Source: Nitrospira sp.
GTDB lineage: Bacteria; Nitrospirota; Nitrospiria; Nitrospirales; Nitrospiraceae
Assembly (NCBI GenBank): GCA_009594865.1
Contig: VOPT01000002.1
Location: 33,973 to 97,972, forward strand
Direction of reading: 5' to 3'
Length of the DNA stretch: 64,000 bases
Shown here: positions 1-8,037 of the stretch, piece after piece
Position numbering within the stretch: position 1 is the first letter of the stretch
Layout: each line of letters begins with the position of its first letter
Translations under genes and position numbers: made by a program
Notes under the pieces: model-generated
Databases searched by the model: none
Told to the model about the DNA's origin: nothing
Seen by the model: the letters and a program-made list of their open reading frames with translations, nothing else

Positions 1-498
1 GGATCCGCGGCCACGGACCATCTCCTTACGGCATTGACTTTCCTGATGATTATGACCGGAATCGGCTTGGCACTCGGGATCAATGTGTTATGGACACCGC
101 CGGCCATGCCCTATGGCACGCTGCATCTGGTTGCCTATACCCACACGGCGTTCCTCGGATTTCTCCTACAAAGCATGGTCGGTGGACTGTCCTTCGCCCT
201 CCCGCCCCTGCTTGCCGCCTCGCGGATCGCGAATCAGAAAAAGCGGGGATCCTATCGCGAAGAGCTTGAACGCATCATGAATCGTTGGCGCGCGGCGCAG
301 GTGGCCACCGTAAGTTTTGGCTCCTTGGGATTAGTGCTCGTCGCCTCGTTGACCTGGAATCTGCCCCTTTCCTCACCCTGGATTCAAATGGGCACATGGG
401 TAAGCCTGGGGCTGTTGCTACTTCACTTCACCATGGTCACCATAAAAATCGCACAGGCGACCGGTGCTCTGCCATCCCATGAAGGAACGACGAAGTAA
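1..498 (+). CDS. Integral membrane protein, 5'-truncated by the window edge
   Basis: The reading frame is open from the first base, so the gene starts upstream and only about 165 C-terminal residues are seen. They hold about four hydrophobic segments: one at the very start, one around HLVAYTHTAFLGFLLQSMVGG, and two in the last third. The histidine-bearing helix is reminiscent of helices in heme-copper-oxidase or NnrS-like membrane proteins, but no full signature is visible. The tail is short and polar. It ends 38 bases before the alpha/beta hydrolase gene on the same strand, so the two may be co-transcribed. The function is not recognised; the membrane location is the only firm statement. Confidence 0.6.
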   Translation, partial: GSAATDHLLTALTFLMIMTGIGLALGINVLWTPPAMPYGTLHLVAYTHTAFLGFLLQSMVGGLSFALPPLLAASRIANQKKRGSYREELERIMNRWRAAQVATVSFGSLGLVLVASLTWNLPLSSPWIQMGTWVSLGLLLLHFTMVTIKIAQATGALPSHEGTTK

Positions 499-536
499 GC
501 TCGATCGCATCCCGGATCGCCAGAACGACCGACCCT

Positions 537-1337
537 ATGGAAGAAACGCTGTCATTTCGTGATCAGGCCGGAAACCGGATTGCGGCCGTGCTCGCCGAAC
601 CGCAGCACACCACCGACTCTGTCGCGGTGCTCTGCCATGGCTTTTTGTCCCACAAGAACAGCACCAGCAACCAAGCCCTGGCTGAGCTCTTCCAACAACG
701 CAGTATCGCCACGCTCCGTTTCGACTGTTTCGGCCATGGCGACAGCGAAGGGCCCTTCGCCAAACTGACGACCAGTATCGGAGTGGCTCAGGCGCGCGCC
801 GCGTTGACCTATGTCATGACACGAGGCTACCGGCGACTGGCACTTGTCGGGTCCAGTTTCGGCGGCCTTGTCTCACTCCTCGCCGCCGCTGAGTGGACAG
901 ATTTGCGCCACTCCGCGCCGGCGGATCATCCACCGCTCGCCTGCCTCGCACTCAAATGCCCGGTCGTTGATTTCGGCGAAGAGCTTCGCTTAGAGCTGGG
1001 CGAAGATGGGCTGCAGGAGTGGCAACGGACAAACACCATCCCGGATCTGCATGGAGGACCCTCACGCCTCCCCCTCGACTATGCCTTCTACCAGGATTGC
1101 CTCAACCGCATCGCCTACGAACCGGCTCGCACCATTACCGCACCGACCTTGATCGTCCAAGGGGATCATGACGAGTATGTTCCTCTGCACCAAAGCCAAC
1201 GGCTGTACGCCTCATTGGCGGGCCCCAAGCACCTGGAGATTCTTCCCGGCGCTGACCACCGATTCACCAACCCGTCCGACTTCCAGCGCATGCTGACATT
1301 GCTTACGGATTGGGTTGCCGCTCCTCCGACAGCCTAA
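537..1337 (+). CDS. Alpha/beta hydrolase (serine hydrolase family)
   Basis: This 266-residue cytoplasmic protein has a full alpha/beta-hydrolase fold. An HGF oxyanion-type motif lies at residues 34-36 and FGHGDSEGP at 65-73. The nucleophile elbow GSSFG has its serine at 107, with an acid in GDHDEYVP (Asp212) and a histidine in GADHRF (His241). The length and motif order match the family of small esterases, acyl-transferring or peptidase-like hydrolases often annotated as alpha/beta hydrolase or YfbB/FrsA-like. The substrate cannot be told from sequence. No signal peptide is seen. It follows a membrane protein gene closely on the same strand. Confidence 0.85.
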   Translation: MEETLSFRDQAGNRIAAVLAEPQHTTDSVAVLCHGFLSHKNSTSNQALAELFQQRSIATLRFDCFGHGDSEGPFAKLTTSIGVAQARAALTYVMTRGYRRLALVGSSFGGLVSLLAAAEWTDLRHSAPADHPPLACLALKCPVVDFGEELRLELGEDGLQEWQRTNTIPDLHGGPSRLPLDYAFYQDCLNRIAYEPARTITAPTLIVQGDHDEYVPLHQSQRLYASLAGPKHLEILPGADHRFTNPSDFQRMLTLLTDWVAAPPTA

Positions 1338-1608
1338 CTTCGCTCCATCTCCCGGCCAGCACACCAAGAGGCGTTACACCGGAGGGCGCTGCCCCGTCTG
1401 CTTCGCATCCAGAGACACGTGAGAGGAAGATCGAAGGCATTCTCCTGCACCCGCTGCTCCAACTTGCACAACGAAAAAACAACGAACACTATCGCACAGC
1501 GCCATTCTCTGCAAAATGGCTCGTGACGCGGCTTTCTGACGTTCGTAGGAATTTCTTGCTGGCATGCCGGTTGCTCATCCAGCGTCTCGAAATTCCGGAG
1601 GAACCATC

Positions 1609-2964
1609 ATGAAGACGCCCAAGAGTGTGCTGGTTATCGGTGTTGCCGGTTGCTTATCTTCCGCGCTGTGTTCCTCAGCCTTGCCCCCAACCGCCGCTGC
1701 CGCAGACACCACGCTCAGCCTGCTGCAGCAGTCATCGACTGACGCGGTGGCGGTCCTGGCCCAAAACAGCGGCACGGCTCCCATATTTACCAGTCCCACT
1801 GCCCTGGTCCTCAGCGCCCCAAAAGGACAAACGGCGGTGGGCACGTTGAATCTGAAAAAATCCAGCACGGATCAACACAGCTATTATCTCAGCACGAACC
1901 AGGGATGGATCTGGATGAACCCGCCCTATGGCAGCACCCAGACCATTACGACCGAAACCGATCAACTGGTGATCACGGCGCAAACGGCCAACCTTCCAGC
2001 AGGAACCCACTCCGCCGTGGTCTACATCGTCGATTCGGGACCGAACAACTTCACCAATATGCTCCGCATTCCAGTCACGCTCACCGTCACGGCATCGGCG
2101 GTGGCGCCGCCCCCTCCGCCCCCTGCGGCAGTGCCCCCGGCCATCATTCCGACACCGAAACCAGTCGTCCTGGCACCGCCCCCGCCGCCGGCTCCCGCTG
2201 TCGTACCCCCGCCCCCTGCGCCCGCCCCACCGGCTCCGGCCCCGCCAGCACCGGCCACCGTAACCCCCGGACCGATTCAGGTGACTCCGTCCGCCTTGAG
2301 TCTGACGAGCGCCAATAACGTCGGGACCTTAACGCTCCGCAAAACGGGAACCGACCAACACGCCTACTACCTGAGCACGAACCAGGGATGGATCTGGATG
2401 AATCCGCCCTATGGCAGCACCCAGACCATTACAACCGAAACCGATCAGCTGGTGATCACCGCCCAAACGGCTGGCCTTGCGGCCGGTACCTATACGGGAG
2501 TCGTGTACATCGTTGAATCCGGTCCGAATAACTTCGCCAATACGCTTCGCATTCCGGTGACATTCACGGTCGCCGCCGGTCAGGCGGCTGCCAGCACGCC
2601 GACGACACCGACTCAACCAACGGTGACCTCTCCGCCCCCGCCGCCTCCCAGCCCGTCGTCACCGGTCCCTGTGACAACGACGCCAACCCCGACGTCATCC
2701 GCCTCGACCACGGCGCCCAAGACCGCCAGCGCCACGGTAAGCTGGAACGCCAATACCGAGTCTGACCTCGCCGGCTACCGCATCTATGTCGGAACGAGAT
2801 CAGGCAGTTACGGAGTCGTGGGACCATTCGAGGTGACGAACGCCACCAGCTTCACGGTGCCGAACCTTCCACTCGGCGCCACCTACTTTTTTGCGGTCTC
2901 GGCCTTTGACAAGTCGGGAAATGAAAGCGCGAAATCGGCGGAAGTCAGTAAGAGCCTGTTTTAG
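1609..2964 (+). CDS. Secreted protein with two duplicated beta domains and a C-terminal fibronectin type III domain
   Basis: The start is taken at the ATG at 1609 because a GGAGGA ribosome site lies 6 bases upstream and a signal peptide follows (hydrophobic core about residues 6-25, cleavage near AAAAD). The 451-residue product has two copies of a roughly 100-residue domain (about 63-162 and 222-322) that look like BACON/Ig-like beta sandwiches. Each is followed by a proline-rich linker (163-222 and 327-370). A fibronectin type III domain (371-451) with SATVSWNAN, DLAGYRIYVG and ATYFFAVSAFD ends the protein. Extracytoplasmic adhesion or scaffolding is a reasonable inference; no catalytic motif is present. 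A strong hairpin terminator follows at 2978-3012. Confidence 0.75.
   Translation: MKTPKSVLVIGVAGCLSSALCSSALPPTAAAADTTLSLLQQSSTDAVAVLAQNSGTAPIFTSPTALVLSAPKGQTAVGTLNLKKSSTDQHSYYLSTNQGWIWMNPPYGSTQTITTETDQLVITAQTANLPAGTHSAVVYIVDSGPNNFTNMLRIPVTLTVTASAVAPPPPPPAAVPPAIIPTPKPVVLAPPPPPAPAVVPPPPAPAPPAPAPPAPATVTPGPIQVTPSALSLTSANNVGTLTLRKTGTDQHAYYLSTNQGWIWMNPPYGSTQTITTETDQLVITAQTAGLAAGTYTGVVYIVESGPNNFANTLRIPVTFTVAAGQAAASTPTTPTQPTVTSPPPPPPSPSSPVPVTTTPTPTSSASTTAPKTASATVSWNANTESDLAGYRIYVGTRSGSYGVVGPFEVTNATSFTVPNLPLGATYFFAVSAFDKSGNESAKSAEVSKSLF
1891..1988 (+). repeat. Direct repeat copy 1 inside the secreted protein gene
   Basis: These 98 bases match 2374-2471 at all but five positions, and every difference is at a synonymous third codon position. 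They encode an identical 32-residue block in both domains. Confidence 0.9.
2374..2471 (+). repeat. Direct repeat copy 2 inside the secreted protein gene
   Basis: Second copy of the near-identical block described at 1891-1988. The distance between the copies equals one domain plus one proline-rich linker. Confidence 0.9.
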
Positions 2965-2977
2965 ATCAAGCGAGAAA

Positions 2978-3012
2978 CCGTGAGCTGGTGCGCATGGGCG
3001 CCCGGCTCACGG
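2978..3012. terminator. Hairpin terminator between convergent genes
   Basis: CCGTGAGC at 2978-2985 pairs with GCTCACGG at 3005-3012. The stem continues inward through GG/CC and GCGC/GCGC with one bulged T and an ATGG loop, about 15 pairs in all. There is no long T tract on the plus side; on the minus side the hairpin is followed by TTTCTC. It can serve both the plus gene ending at 2964 and the minus gene ending at 3035. Confidence 0.7.
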
Positions 3013-3034
3013 CGAAGCAGGCCGCCCACCTTAT

Positions 3035-3907
3035 CTATCTGGCACATCGAAATCCTGTATAGCTGTTGCGAGTCTCCGGCGGCAGCTTGAACCGGCCATA
3101 GGTCAGCAGATACTTCGGCAGGTCTGACCAGGATCCTCCTCTCACCACTCGAAATGATCCGGCATCAGGCCCCGATGGATTGTGGCGCGGGCCGGTTTCG
3201 TAATATCCAGACCCATACCAATCCGCCACCCATTCCCCCGCGTTGCCGGCCATCTGATACAGACCATAGGGGCTACGCCCCGGTTCGTAGTGCTCCACAG
3301 GAGCCAGCACCTGGCTGTAGCTGAATCTCGCCCCTAACCCGAAATTGGCTAGTGCTTCACGCGGGTTCTGATTGCCCCAGGGGAACAATCGTCCATCGGT
3401 CCCACGTGCCGCCTTCTCCCACTCGGCTTCAGTGGGGAGACGTTTCCCACGCCATCTGCAATAGGCTTCGGCATCGAACCAGCTGACGCCAATGACCGGA
3501 CGATCGTCGTGCTGCGAGAGATCCACCGACTCCCATTGCCAGGGAGCCGGACGTGTCGTGGAAGCCAGAAATTCAGCGTAGTGGCCAGTCGTCACCTCAT
3601 CACGATCCATCTCAAACCGGTCGAGCCACACGTCATGCTGTGGTTTCTCGTCCTCCAAAGCGTCCGTTCCATCGGCACCCATACGAAAGGCGCCTTCCGG
3701 GATCATGATCATTACAACTTCCGGACGGACCTGCAGTTCCGGGCCAGGGCGCGGTTTTCGTAATTGTTCAAGGAGGCCTCCTGCGGACTCAGCGGGAGAG
3801 ACCAGGACAATGACCAGCAGGCAGCCGAGCAGCGCAGAGTGCAAGGAGCGCAGGGTCGCTATAGAGGAGAAACCGGTTGGACGAACACCGCTCATGGACC
3901 TATGCAC
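3035..3907 (-). CDS. FGE-sulfatase (SUMF1) domain protein lacking the catalytic cysteines, exported
   Basis: The 290-residue product starts at a GTG (3907); an ATG four codons in (3895) is an alternative. A hydrophobic segment at about residues 20-42 looks like a signal peptide or anchor. The rest is a formylglycine-generating-enzyme-type domain: MIPEGAFRMG (68-77), EVTTGHYAEFL, PVIGVSWFDAEAYCRW (137-152), LPTEAEWEKAARG (157-169), MAGNAGEWVADWY (219-231), RVVRGGSW (253-260) and a terminal GFRCAR. True sulfatase-modifying enzymes carry two cysteines just after the RGGSW motif. Here that stretch is SDLPKYLLTYGRFKL, without cysteine, so formylglycine formation is unlikely and a binding or structural role is more probable. 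It lies 36 bases after the methyltransferase gene and probably ends a four-gene minus-strand operon. Confidence 0.85.
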   Translation of the reverse strand: MHRSMSGVRPTGFSSIATLRSLHSALLGCLLVIVLVSPAESAGGLLEQLRKPRPGPELQVRPEVVMIMIPEGAFRMGADGTDALEDEKPQHDVWLDRFEMDRDEVTTGHYAEFLASTTRPAPWQWESVDLSQHDDRPVIGVSWFDAEAYCRWRGKRLPTEAEWEKAARGTDGRLFPWGNQNPREALANFGLGARFSYSQVLAPVEHYEPGRSPYGLYQMAGNAGEWVADWYGSGYYETGPRHNPSGPDAGSFRVVRGGSWSDLPKYLLTYGRFKLPPETRNSYTGFRCAR

Positions 3908-3943
3908 CTGAACCTCGCGGTGAGCTATTGTATCGACAGACGG

Positions 3944-4606
3944 TCAGGGAATGATTCCGCCCACCACCCAGTGCCGATCGTCCGGCACATCGATGAGAAG
4001 GCGAGATAAATTCATTTCAGCCAACTGCGCCGCCACGTCGTCTTCAGTGAACGCCGCCAGCAGGGAGTGGTAAAAGTCCCGCTTCAGGATCGGATCTTCA
4101 TCGGCGGCATACTGCTCGACCAACGCCTGGGCGGCTTCAGGCGATTCGGGCCGCAGTAAATCCATGACCAGAATACAGGCCCCCGGTTTCGCGAGCTGCT
4201 TCAGCCGAAACCAGAATTGAAGCGGATTCGGGACATGATGCAAAAGACTGTTCGAAAGCAGCGCATCGGCCTGCTCCGGTAACGCAACCGACTGAAACCG
4301 CTCGCAGCAGAGGGTGATGCGGTCGGTCAAACCTGCGCCGGCGATAGCCTCCGCCGCCAAATCCAGCATGGGACGGCTCGCGTCTACGGCGGTCACTCGC
4401 GCGTCCGGATAGGCCCGAACAAACCGAATCGGAATATCACCCGGTCCGCAGCCGAGATCAACGGCATGGCCGCCGCTCCAGCCGGGGAAATGCTCACGAA
4501 AGCGATCGACGAAGCCCTGGTTCTCTTCGGAAAAATCCGCCCTCGCATAGGCGCGAGCTTGCGCCGCATCATCCATCAATTCCGGTTCAAGTACGCGCTT
4601 CATCAT
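3944..4606 (-). CDS. Class I SAM-dependent methyltransferase
   Basis: The 220-residue protein has a Rossmann methyltransferase core: motif I VDLGCGPGD (49-57), the post-I acidic strand end VDASRPM (74-80), and LLSNSLLHHVPNPLQFWFRL as motif IV/post-IV. It then continues GACILVMDLLRP. No signal peptide or substrate-specific domain is visible, so the methyl acceptor is unknown. The start ATG lies inside the end of the upstream MOSC gene (20-base overlap), which points to translational coupling in the prmA - MOSC - methyltransferase - FGE-like run. Confidence 0.8.
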   Translation of the reverse strand: MMKRVLEPELMDDAAQARAYARADFSEENQGFVDRFREHFPGWSGGHAVDLGCGPGDIPIRFVRAYPDARVTAVDASRPMLDLAAEAIAGAGLTDRITLCCERFQSVALPEQADALLSNSLLHHVPNPLQFWFRLKQLAKPGACILVMDLLRPESPEAAQALVEQYAADEDPILKRDFYHSLLAAFTEDDVAAQLAEMNLSRLLIDVPDDRHWVVGGIIP

Positions 4607-5123
4607 TCGTTCCTACATTGAGTTCAGAGATCACTGACCGCTCGGTGCACGCGTCAACCACCACTGCATCACCAGGCTTCACTACTCCCTCACCAAGTAC
4701 TCGCGCGTAGAGACGACTCCAGCCCGGATGCGTTTCTTGCGCGATTCGACGAAAATTCCCGTCCCTGAACCATGGCGCGTTCAAGCGACAGGGTGTGGTG
4801 TAACTGGTCAGTTCAAGTCGGACATGCTCGCCGATGGTGAGCCGGTCACCGGGTGCCATGTGCCGCCAATCGAGTCCGGCTACCGTAAGGTTTTCACCGC
4901 ACGAGCCCGGCCCGATAGAATGCCCCTCGGCGCGTAAGGCTTCGATGACTTCCAGCGAGTACAGGCAGACGTCCCGATCTTTTCCACCGTGATACTTCCG
5001 ATTGCGCTGGCGATCGCCGGTCAGCCCATCGCTGGTAATCACCGCTGAAAGCACGGCCTCCTTCGGCACTCCGCCATCGGAAACACTGACCTGGTGAACA
5101 TGTGAAGCCGCCGATCGCTTCAT
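4587..5123 (-). CDS. MOSC domain-containing protein (YiiM-like)
   Basis: The frame is open back to 5192, but the ATG at 5123 is preferred because it sits just after the prmA stop and the MOSC homology begins immediately (SHVHQVSVS). The 178-residue product shows typical MOSC blocks: GLTGDRQRN, KYHGGKDRDVCLYS, GSCGENLTV, GDRLTIG, a conserved cysteine in TPCRL, and PGWSRLYARVLGEG. MOSC proteins bind or transfer sulfur or molybdenum cofactor at the conserved cysteine. YiiM-type members reduce N-hydroxylated compounds with a molybdenum cofactor. The specific role here is an inference. Its 3' end overlaps the methyltransferase start by 20 bases. Confidence 0.8.
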   Translation of the reverse strand: MKRSAASHVHQVSVSDGGVPKEAVLSAVITSDGLTGDRQRNRKYHGGKDRDVCLYSLEVIEALRAEGHSIGPGSCGENLTVAGLDWRHMAPGDRLTIGEHVRLELTSYTTPCRLNAPWFRDGNFRRIAQETHPGWSRLYARVLGEGVVKPGDAVVVDACTERSVISELNVGTNDEART

Positions 5124-5130
5124 AGCCGTA

Positions 5131-6066
5131 TCAGGAACAAAGCCCGCCTTCGCACATCTCCATCGCGGTGGCTTCCAATGCGAGCCATCCATCTCGTTCG
5201 CGAACGGCCTTCACATACACTCCGCGAGCGGCATAGGCCGCTTCAATTTCCGCTCGCTGCTCAACCAACAACCCGGACAATAAGAGCCGGGCAGCACCGG
5301 CGGCATACTCGCAGAGCGTTTCGGTGGATGCCAGGAGGGTCTGCCGATCCAGATTGGCAAGCACCAGGGTGGGATTGAACGTCTCATGAGGTTGCCGGGC
5401 CTGGGCATGTCCCACAGCCAGCGTCAGCCGCCCGTCGAATCCATTGACCTGGGCATATTCCCGCGCGCAATCCACCGCGACCGCGTCGAAATCCACGCCC
5501 AGCGCTTCCGCTGCCCCAAGCCGTACAGCCACCATCGCCAGGACGCCGCTGCCGGTCCCCACATCCAGGACGCGATCGTCCGGTCGCACCAGCTGCTGCA
5601 GCCACTCAATCAGCAGCTGCGTCGTCGCATGATGGCCGGTGCCGAATGCCTGCTTGGGATCGATGATCAGTTCGATCTCACCGGAACGCAACGGCACCTC
5701 TTTCCAACTCGGCCTGATCAGCACCCCGCCGATCCTGATCGGCTCGACCAGACGAGACCATTGCGCGTTCCAATCCCGATTTGCCAGCTGATTGATACTC
5801 ACCGCATGATCCGGGTCCTGGTGCCCCAGTTGGGTCAGCGCACGTTTCAGGTCCTGCCAGGTATCGGGTCCGCAACGGCCCGCAGGCCAATACAGATGCA
5901 CCTGGTCATCCTCTTGCCAGGCTCCGGTCACATCAGGATCGTTCAAGACCCCCAGCAGCTCACCGGCATCCAGGGAGGTGCGCACATCGACTTGAATCCA
6001 GTCTTCCCTGTCTTCCACCACGGACTCGCTCGTCGCAGATTGATCTGCCTTGGAGGTTGACGTCAT
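5131..6066 (-). CDS. prmA: Ribosomal protein L11 methyltransferase
   Basis: PrmA trimethylates ribosomal protein L11 using S-adenosylmethionine in the cytoplasm. The 311-residue protein shows the family order. There is an N-terminal substrate-binding part ending in DWNAQWSRLVEPIRIG (98-113), the linker IDPKQAFGTGHHATT (135-149), motif I VLDVGTGSGVLAM (166-178), GVDFDAVAVDCAREY and the catalytic-loop equivalent LANLDRQTLL. The usual last motif is often NILA; here it is NLDR, a modest deviation. The length is normal. It is the first gene of a minus-strand run and its start overlaps head to head with the MutS-like gene. Confidence 0.85.
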   Translation of the reverse strand: MTSTSKADQSATSESVVEDREDWIQVDVRTSLDAGELLGVLNDPDVTGAWQEDDQVHLYWPAGRCGPDTWQDLKRALTQLGHQDPDHAVSINQLANRDWNAQWSRLVEPIRIGGVLIRPSWKEVPLRSGEIELIIDPKQAFGTGHHATTQLLIEWLQQLVRPDDRVLDVGTGSGVLAMVAVRLGAAEALGVDFDAVAVDCAREYAQVNGFDGRLTLAVGHAQARQPHETFNPTLVLANLDRQTLLASTETLCEYAAGAARLLLSGLLVEQRAEIEAAYAARGVYVKAVRERDGWLALEATAMEMCEGGLCS

Positions 6067-7976
6067 CTCAGACTCCCAGTATCGTCAGCATTATTGTGAA
6101 TCCACCCACGTCACCAGGATCGAAACCCACTCGTGAGCAGCATCTCATCCATGCGCTCCGGCGCGCGGCTCATTTGGACACGAATGGCCGCCGCATCAGC
6201 GCGCGGTTTACCACGGCTCGGCTCGCGATTTTTGCCGGCGGCCTGCTCGGCGCCGTCATTCCACATAAAATAGGCTGGACGGTGCTTGGCAATCTGGTCC
6301 TCGCCTCCGGCTTCGTCCTGTTCCTCATCGTGGCCTGGTATCATAACAGGCTCGAAGATCGCTTGCATCGACTCCGGCGCTGGCAAGGCATCAAACGCGT
6401 GCACCTGGCGCGACTCGGTTTGAAATGGACGGAGATTCCGCTTCGTGAGGTACCCGTTCCGGAGCGCCACGGGTATGCCAGGGACCTTGACCTGGCCGGT
6501 CCGCGCTCCCTGCTCCATTTGATCGACCACACGATTTCTTCCCAGGGCCGGCAACGTCTCGCCTCATGGCTCTTGGAGCAGCCGCCTCATGCCGCCCAAT
6601 GGTCGAGCCGGCAGGCCCTCATCCGCGAATTGACGCCTCTCTCATTGCTTCGAGACCGACTGATCCTGGAAGCGCAAGCGATGGAGGAAGCCGATATCGA
6701 CGGGCGACGGCTGCTTTCGGTGTTGCAGAAACGGGTGGACGATTCAGGACTCATGCCGATGCTGCTGACGGAATCGGTCCTCGCCCTGACCACGGCCGCC
6801 CTGCTGCTCGCCGACTTGATGTCCGGCCTGGGCAATTATTGGATGCTGTCGTTCGGGCTGTACGCTTTTTTGTTCCTCTCGGTCCGCAGCCGGTCGGAAG
6901 AAATCTTCGACCATGCCCAGTCGCTGCACCTGCAACTGGAACGTCTCAGTTCCGTACTCGGTTATCTGGAACGGCGCGCCTATCGCGCCACTCCGCATCT
7001 GGCCCGGCTCTGCGGCCCGCTCCTGCAACAACACAGCAGTCCGTCCCGCTCGCTGAAACAGGCCGCCTCCCTGATGAACCGGCTCAGCGTGCGCGCCCAT
7101 CCCCTTGTGCACTATCTCATCAACGCCGTCGGTCCATGGGATCTCTTCCATACCTACCGCCTGCAACAACTCCAGGACCGGATTGCGTCGGTTGCGCCGC
7201 TCTGGTTCGAACTGCTCGCCGAATTGGATGCCGCGGCGTCCCTGGCCACCTTCGCCCACCTGCACCCGGACTATCTCTGGCCGACGCTGCAGCACACCGG
7301 CACGGATGGACATGAAGACGGTGATGCGCCGAGGCTCGTGGCAGAAGGGCTGGCGCATCCGCTCATTCCGGCCGGGGTCCGCGTGGCAAACAACATTACA
7401 TTTCAGGGGCGAGGACGGATCTTTCTCGTCACCGGCTCCAACATGTCCGGCAAGAGCACGTTCCTCAGAACCATCGGCCTCAACACCTGCCTCGCGCAGG
7501 CGGGAGCTCCGGTGTGTGCCACGGCCTTTCGCTGGTCGCTGGTGCGCATCGGCAGTTGCATCCGTGTGGATGATTCCCTCGACGGCGGCCTCTCGTTCTT
7601 TTATGCCGAGGTGAAACGGCTCAAAACCATCTTGGACAGCACCAGAGACCGACAAGGACCGCCGGTGCTGTGGCTGATCGACGAGGTCTTCAAAGGCACC
7701 AACAACCGGGAGCGGCTCATCGGCGGGCACGCGCTCATTACCGCACTCGCAGGCGGCAACGGATTCGGCCTGGTGACGACCCACGATCTGGAGCTCGCTG
7801 AATTAGAAAAGCAGCTGTCCACGGTCACCAATGTCCACTTTCAAGAAACCGTCGTGGACGGCGCCCTGCACTTCGATTACCGTCTCAAATCAGGCCCCTG
7901 CCCGACGACCAATGCCTTGCGGATCATGGCGCTCGAAGGGCTTCCGGTTGAGAGTGCCGATCCAACGCCATCGTGA
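6057..7976 (+). CDS. MutS-family ATPase (MutS-like, membrane-associated N-terminal part)
   Basis: The 639-residue product carries a C-terminal MutS ATPase: Walker A TGSNMSGKST around residue 460, a following ACATAFRWS segment, SFFYAEVKRLKTI, Walker B WLIDEVFKGTNNRERL near 540, and a TTHDLELAEL switch near 571. There is no mismatch-recognition domain. Instead there are hydrophobic pairs at about 55-95 and 230-285, so the protein is probably membrane-attached. Such short MutS-like proteins are of unknown function and are not canonical mismatch repair factors. The TTG at 6057 is the longest start but overlaps the divergent prmA start; the GTG at 6096 is a likely alternative, and neither has a clear ribosome site. 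Confidence 0.8.
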   Translation: MTSSQTPSIVSIIVNPPTSPGSKPTREQHLIHALRRAAHLDTNGRRISARFTTARLAIFAGGLLGAVIPHKIGWTVLGNLVLASGFVLFLIVAWYHNRLEDRLHRLRRWQGIKRVHLARLGLKWTEIPLREVPVPERHGYARDLDLAGPRSLLHLIDHTISSQGRQRLASWLLEQPPHAAQWSSRQALIRELTPLSLLRDRLILEAQAMEEADIDGRRLLSVLQKRVDDSGLMPMLLTESVLALTTAALLLADLMSGLGNYWMLSFGLYAFLFLSVRSRSEEIFDHAQSLHLQLERLSSVLGYLERRAYRATPHLARLCGPLLQQHSSPSRSLKQAASLMNRLSVRAHPLVHYLINAVGPWDLFHTYRLQQLQDRIASVAPLWFELLAELDAAASLATFAHLHPDYLWPTLQHTGTDGHEDGDAPRLVAEGLAHPLIPAGVRVANNITFQGRGRIFLVTGSNMSGKSTFLRTIGLNTCLAQAGAPVCATAFRWSLVRIGSCIRVDDSLDGGLSFFYAEVKRLKTILDSTRDRQGPPVLWLIDEVFKGTNNRERLIGGHALITALAGGNGFGLVTTHDLELAELEKQLSTVTNVHFQETVVDGALHFDYRLKSGPCPTTNALRIMALEGLPVESADPTPS

Positions 7977-8037
7977 TAAGTAATTGCATCATTCCGGCAG
8001 TTTCGGCAGACTAAACCCTCACTATTGACAGGCGCTT

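Noticed and set aside
1310..1608. Plus-strand frame and a GCCATT/AATGGC hairpin before the secreted protein gene
   Set aside because: The frame overlaps the hydrolase end and has no motif; the hairpin (6-bp arms) is too weak to report as a site.
5386..6060. Plus-strand frame of 224 codons opposite prmA
   Set aside because: Antisense shadow of a clear prmA gene.
6744..7784. Minus-strand frame of 346 codons inside the MutS-like gene
   Set aside because: It is a shadow of the conserved ATPase gene; no motif, no start signal.
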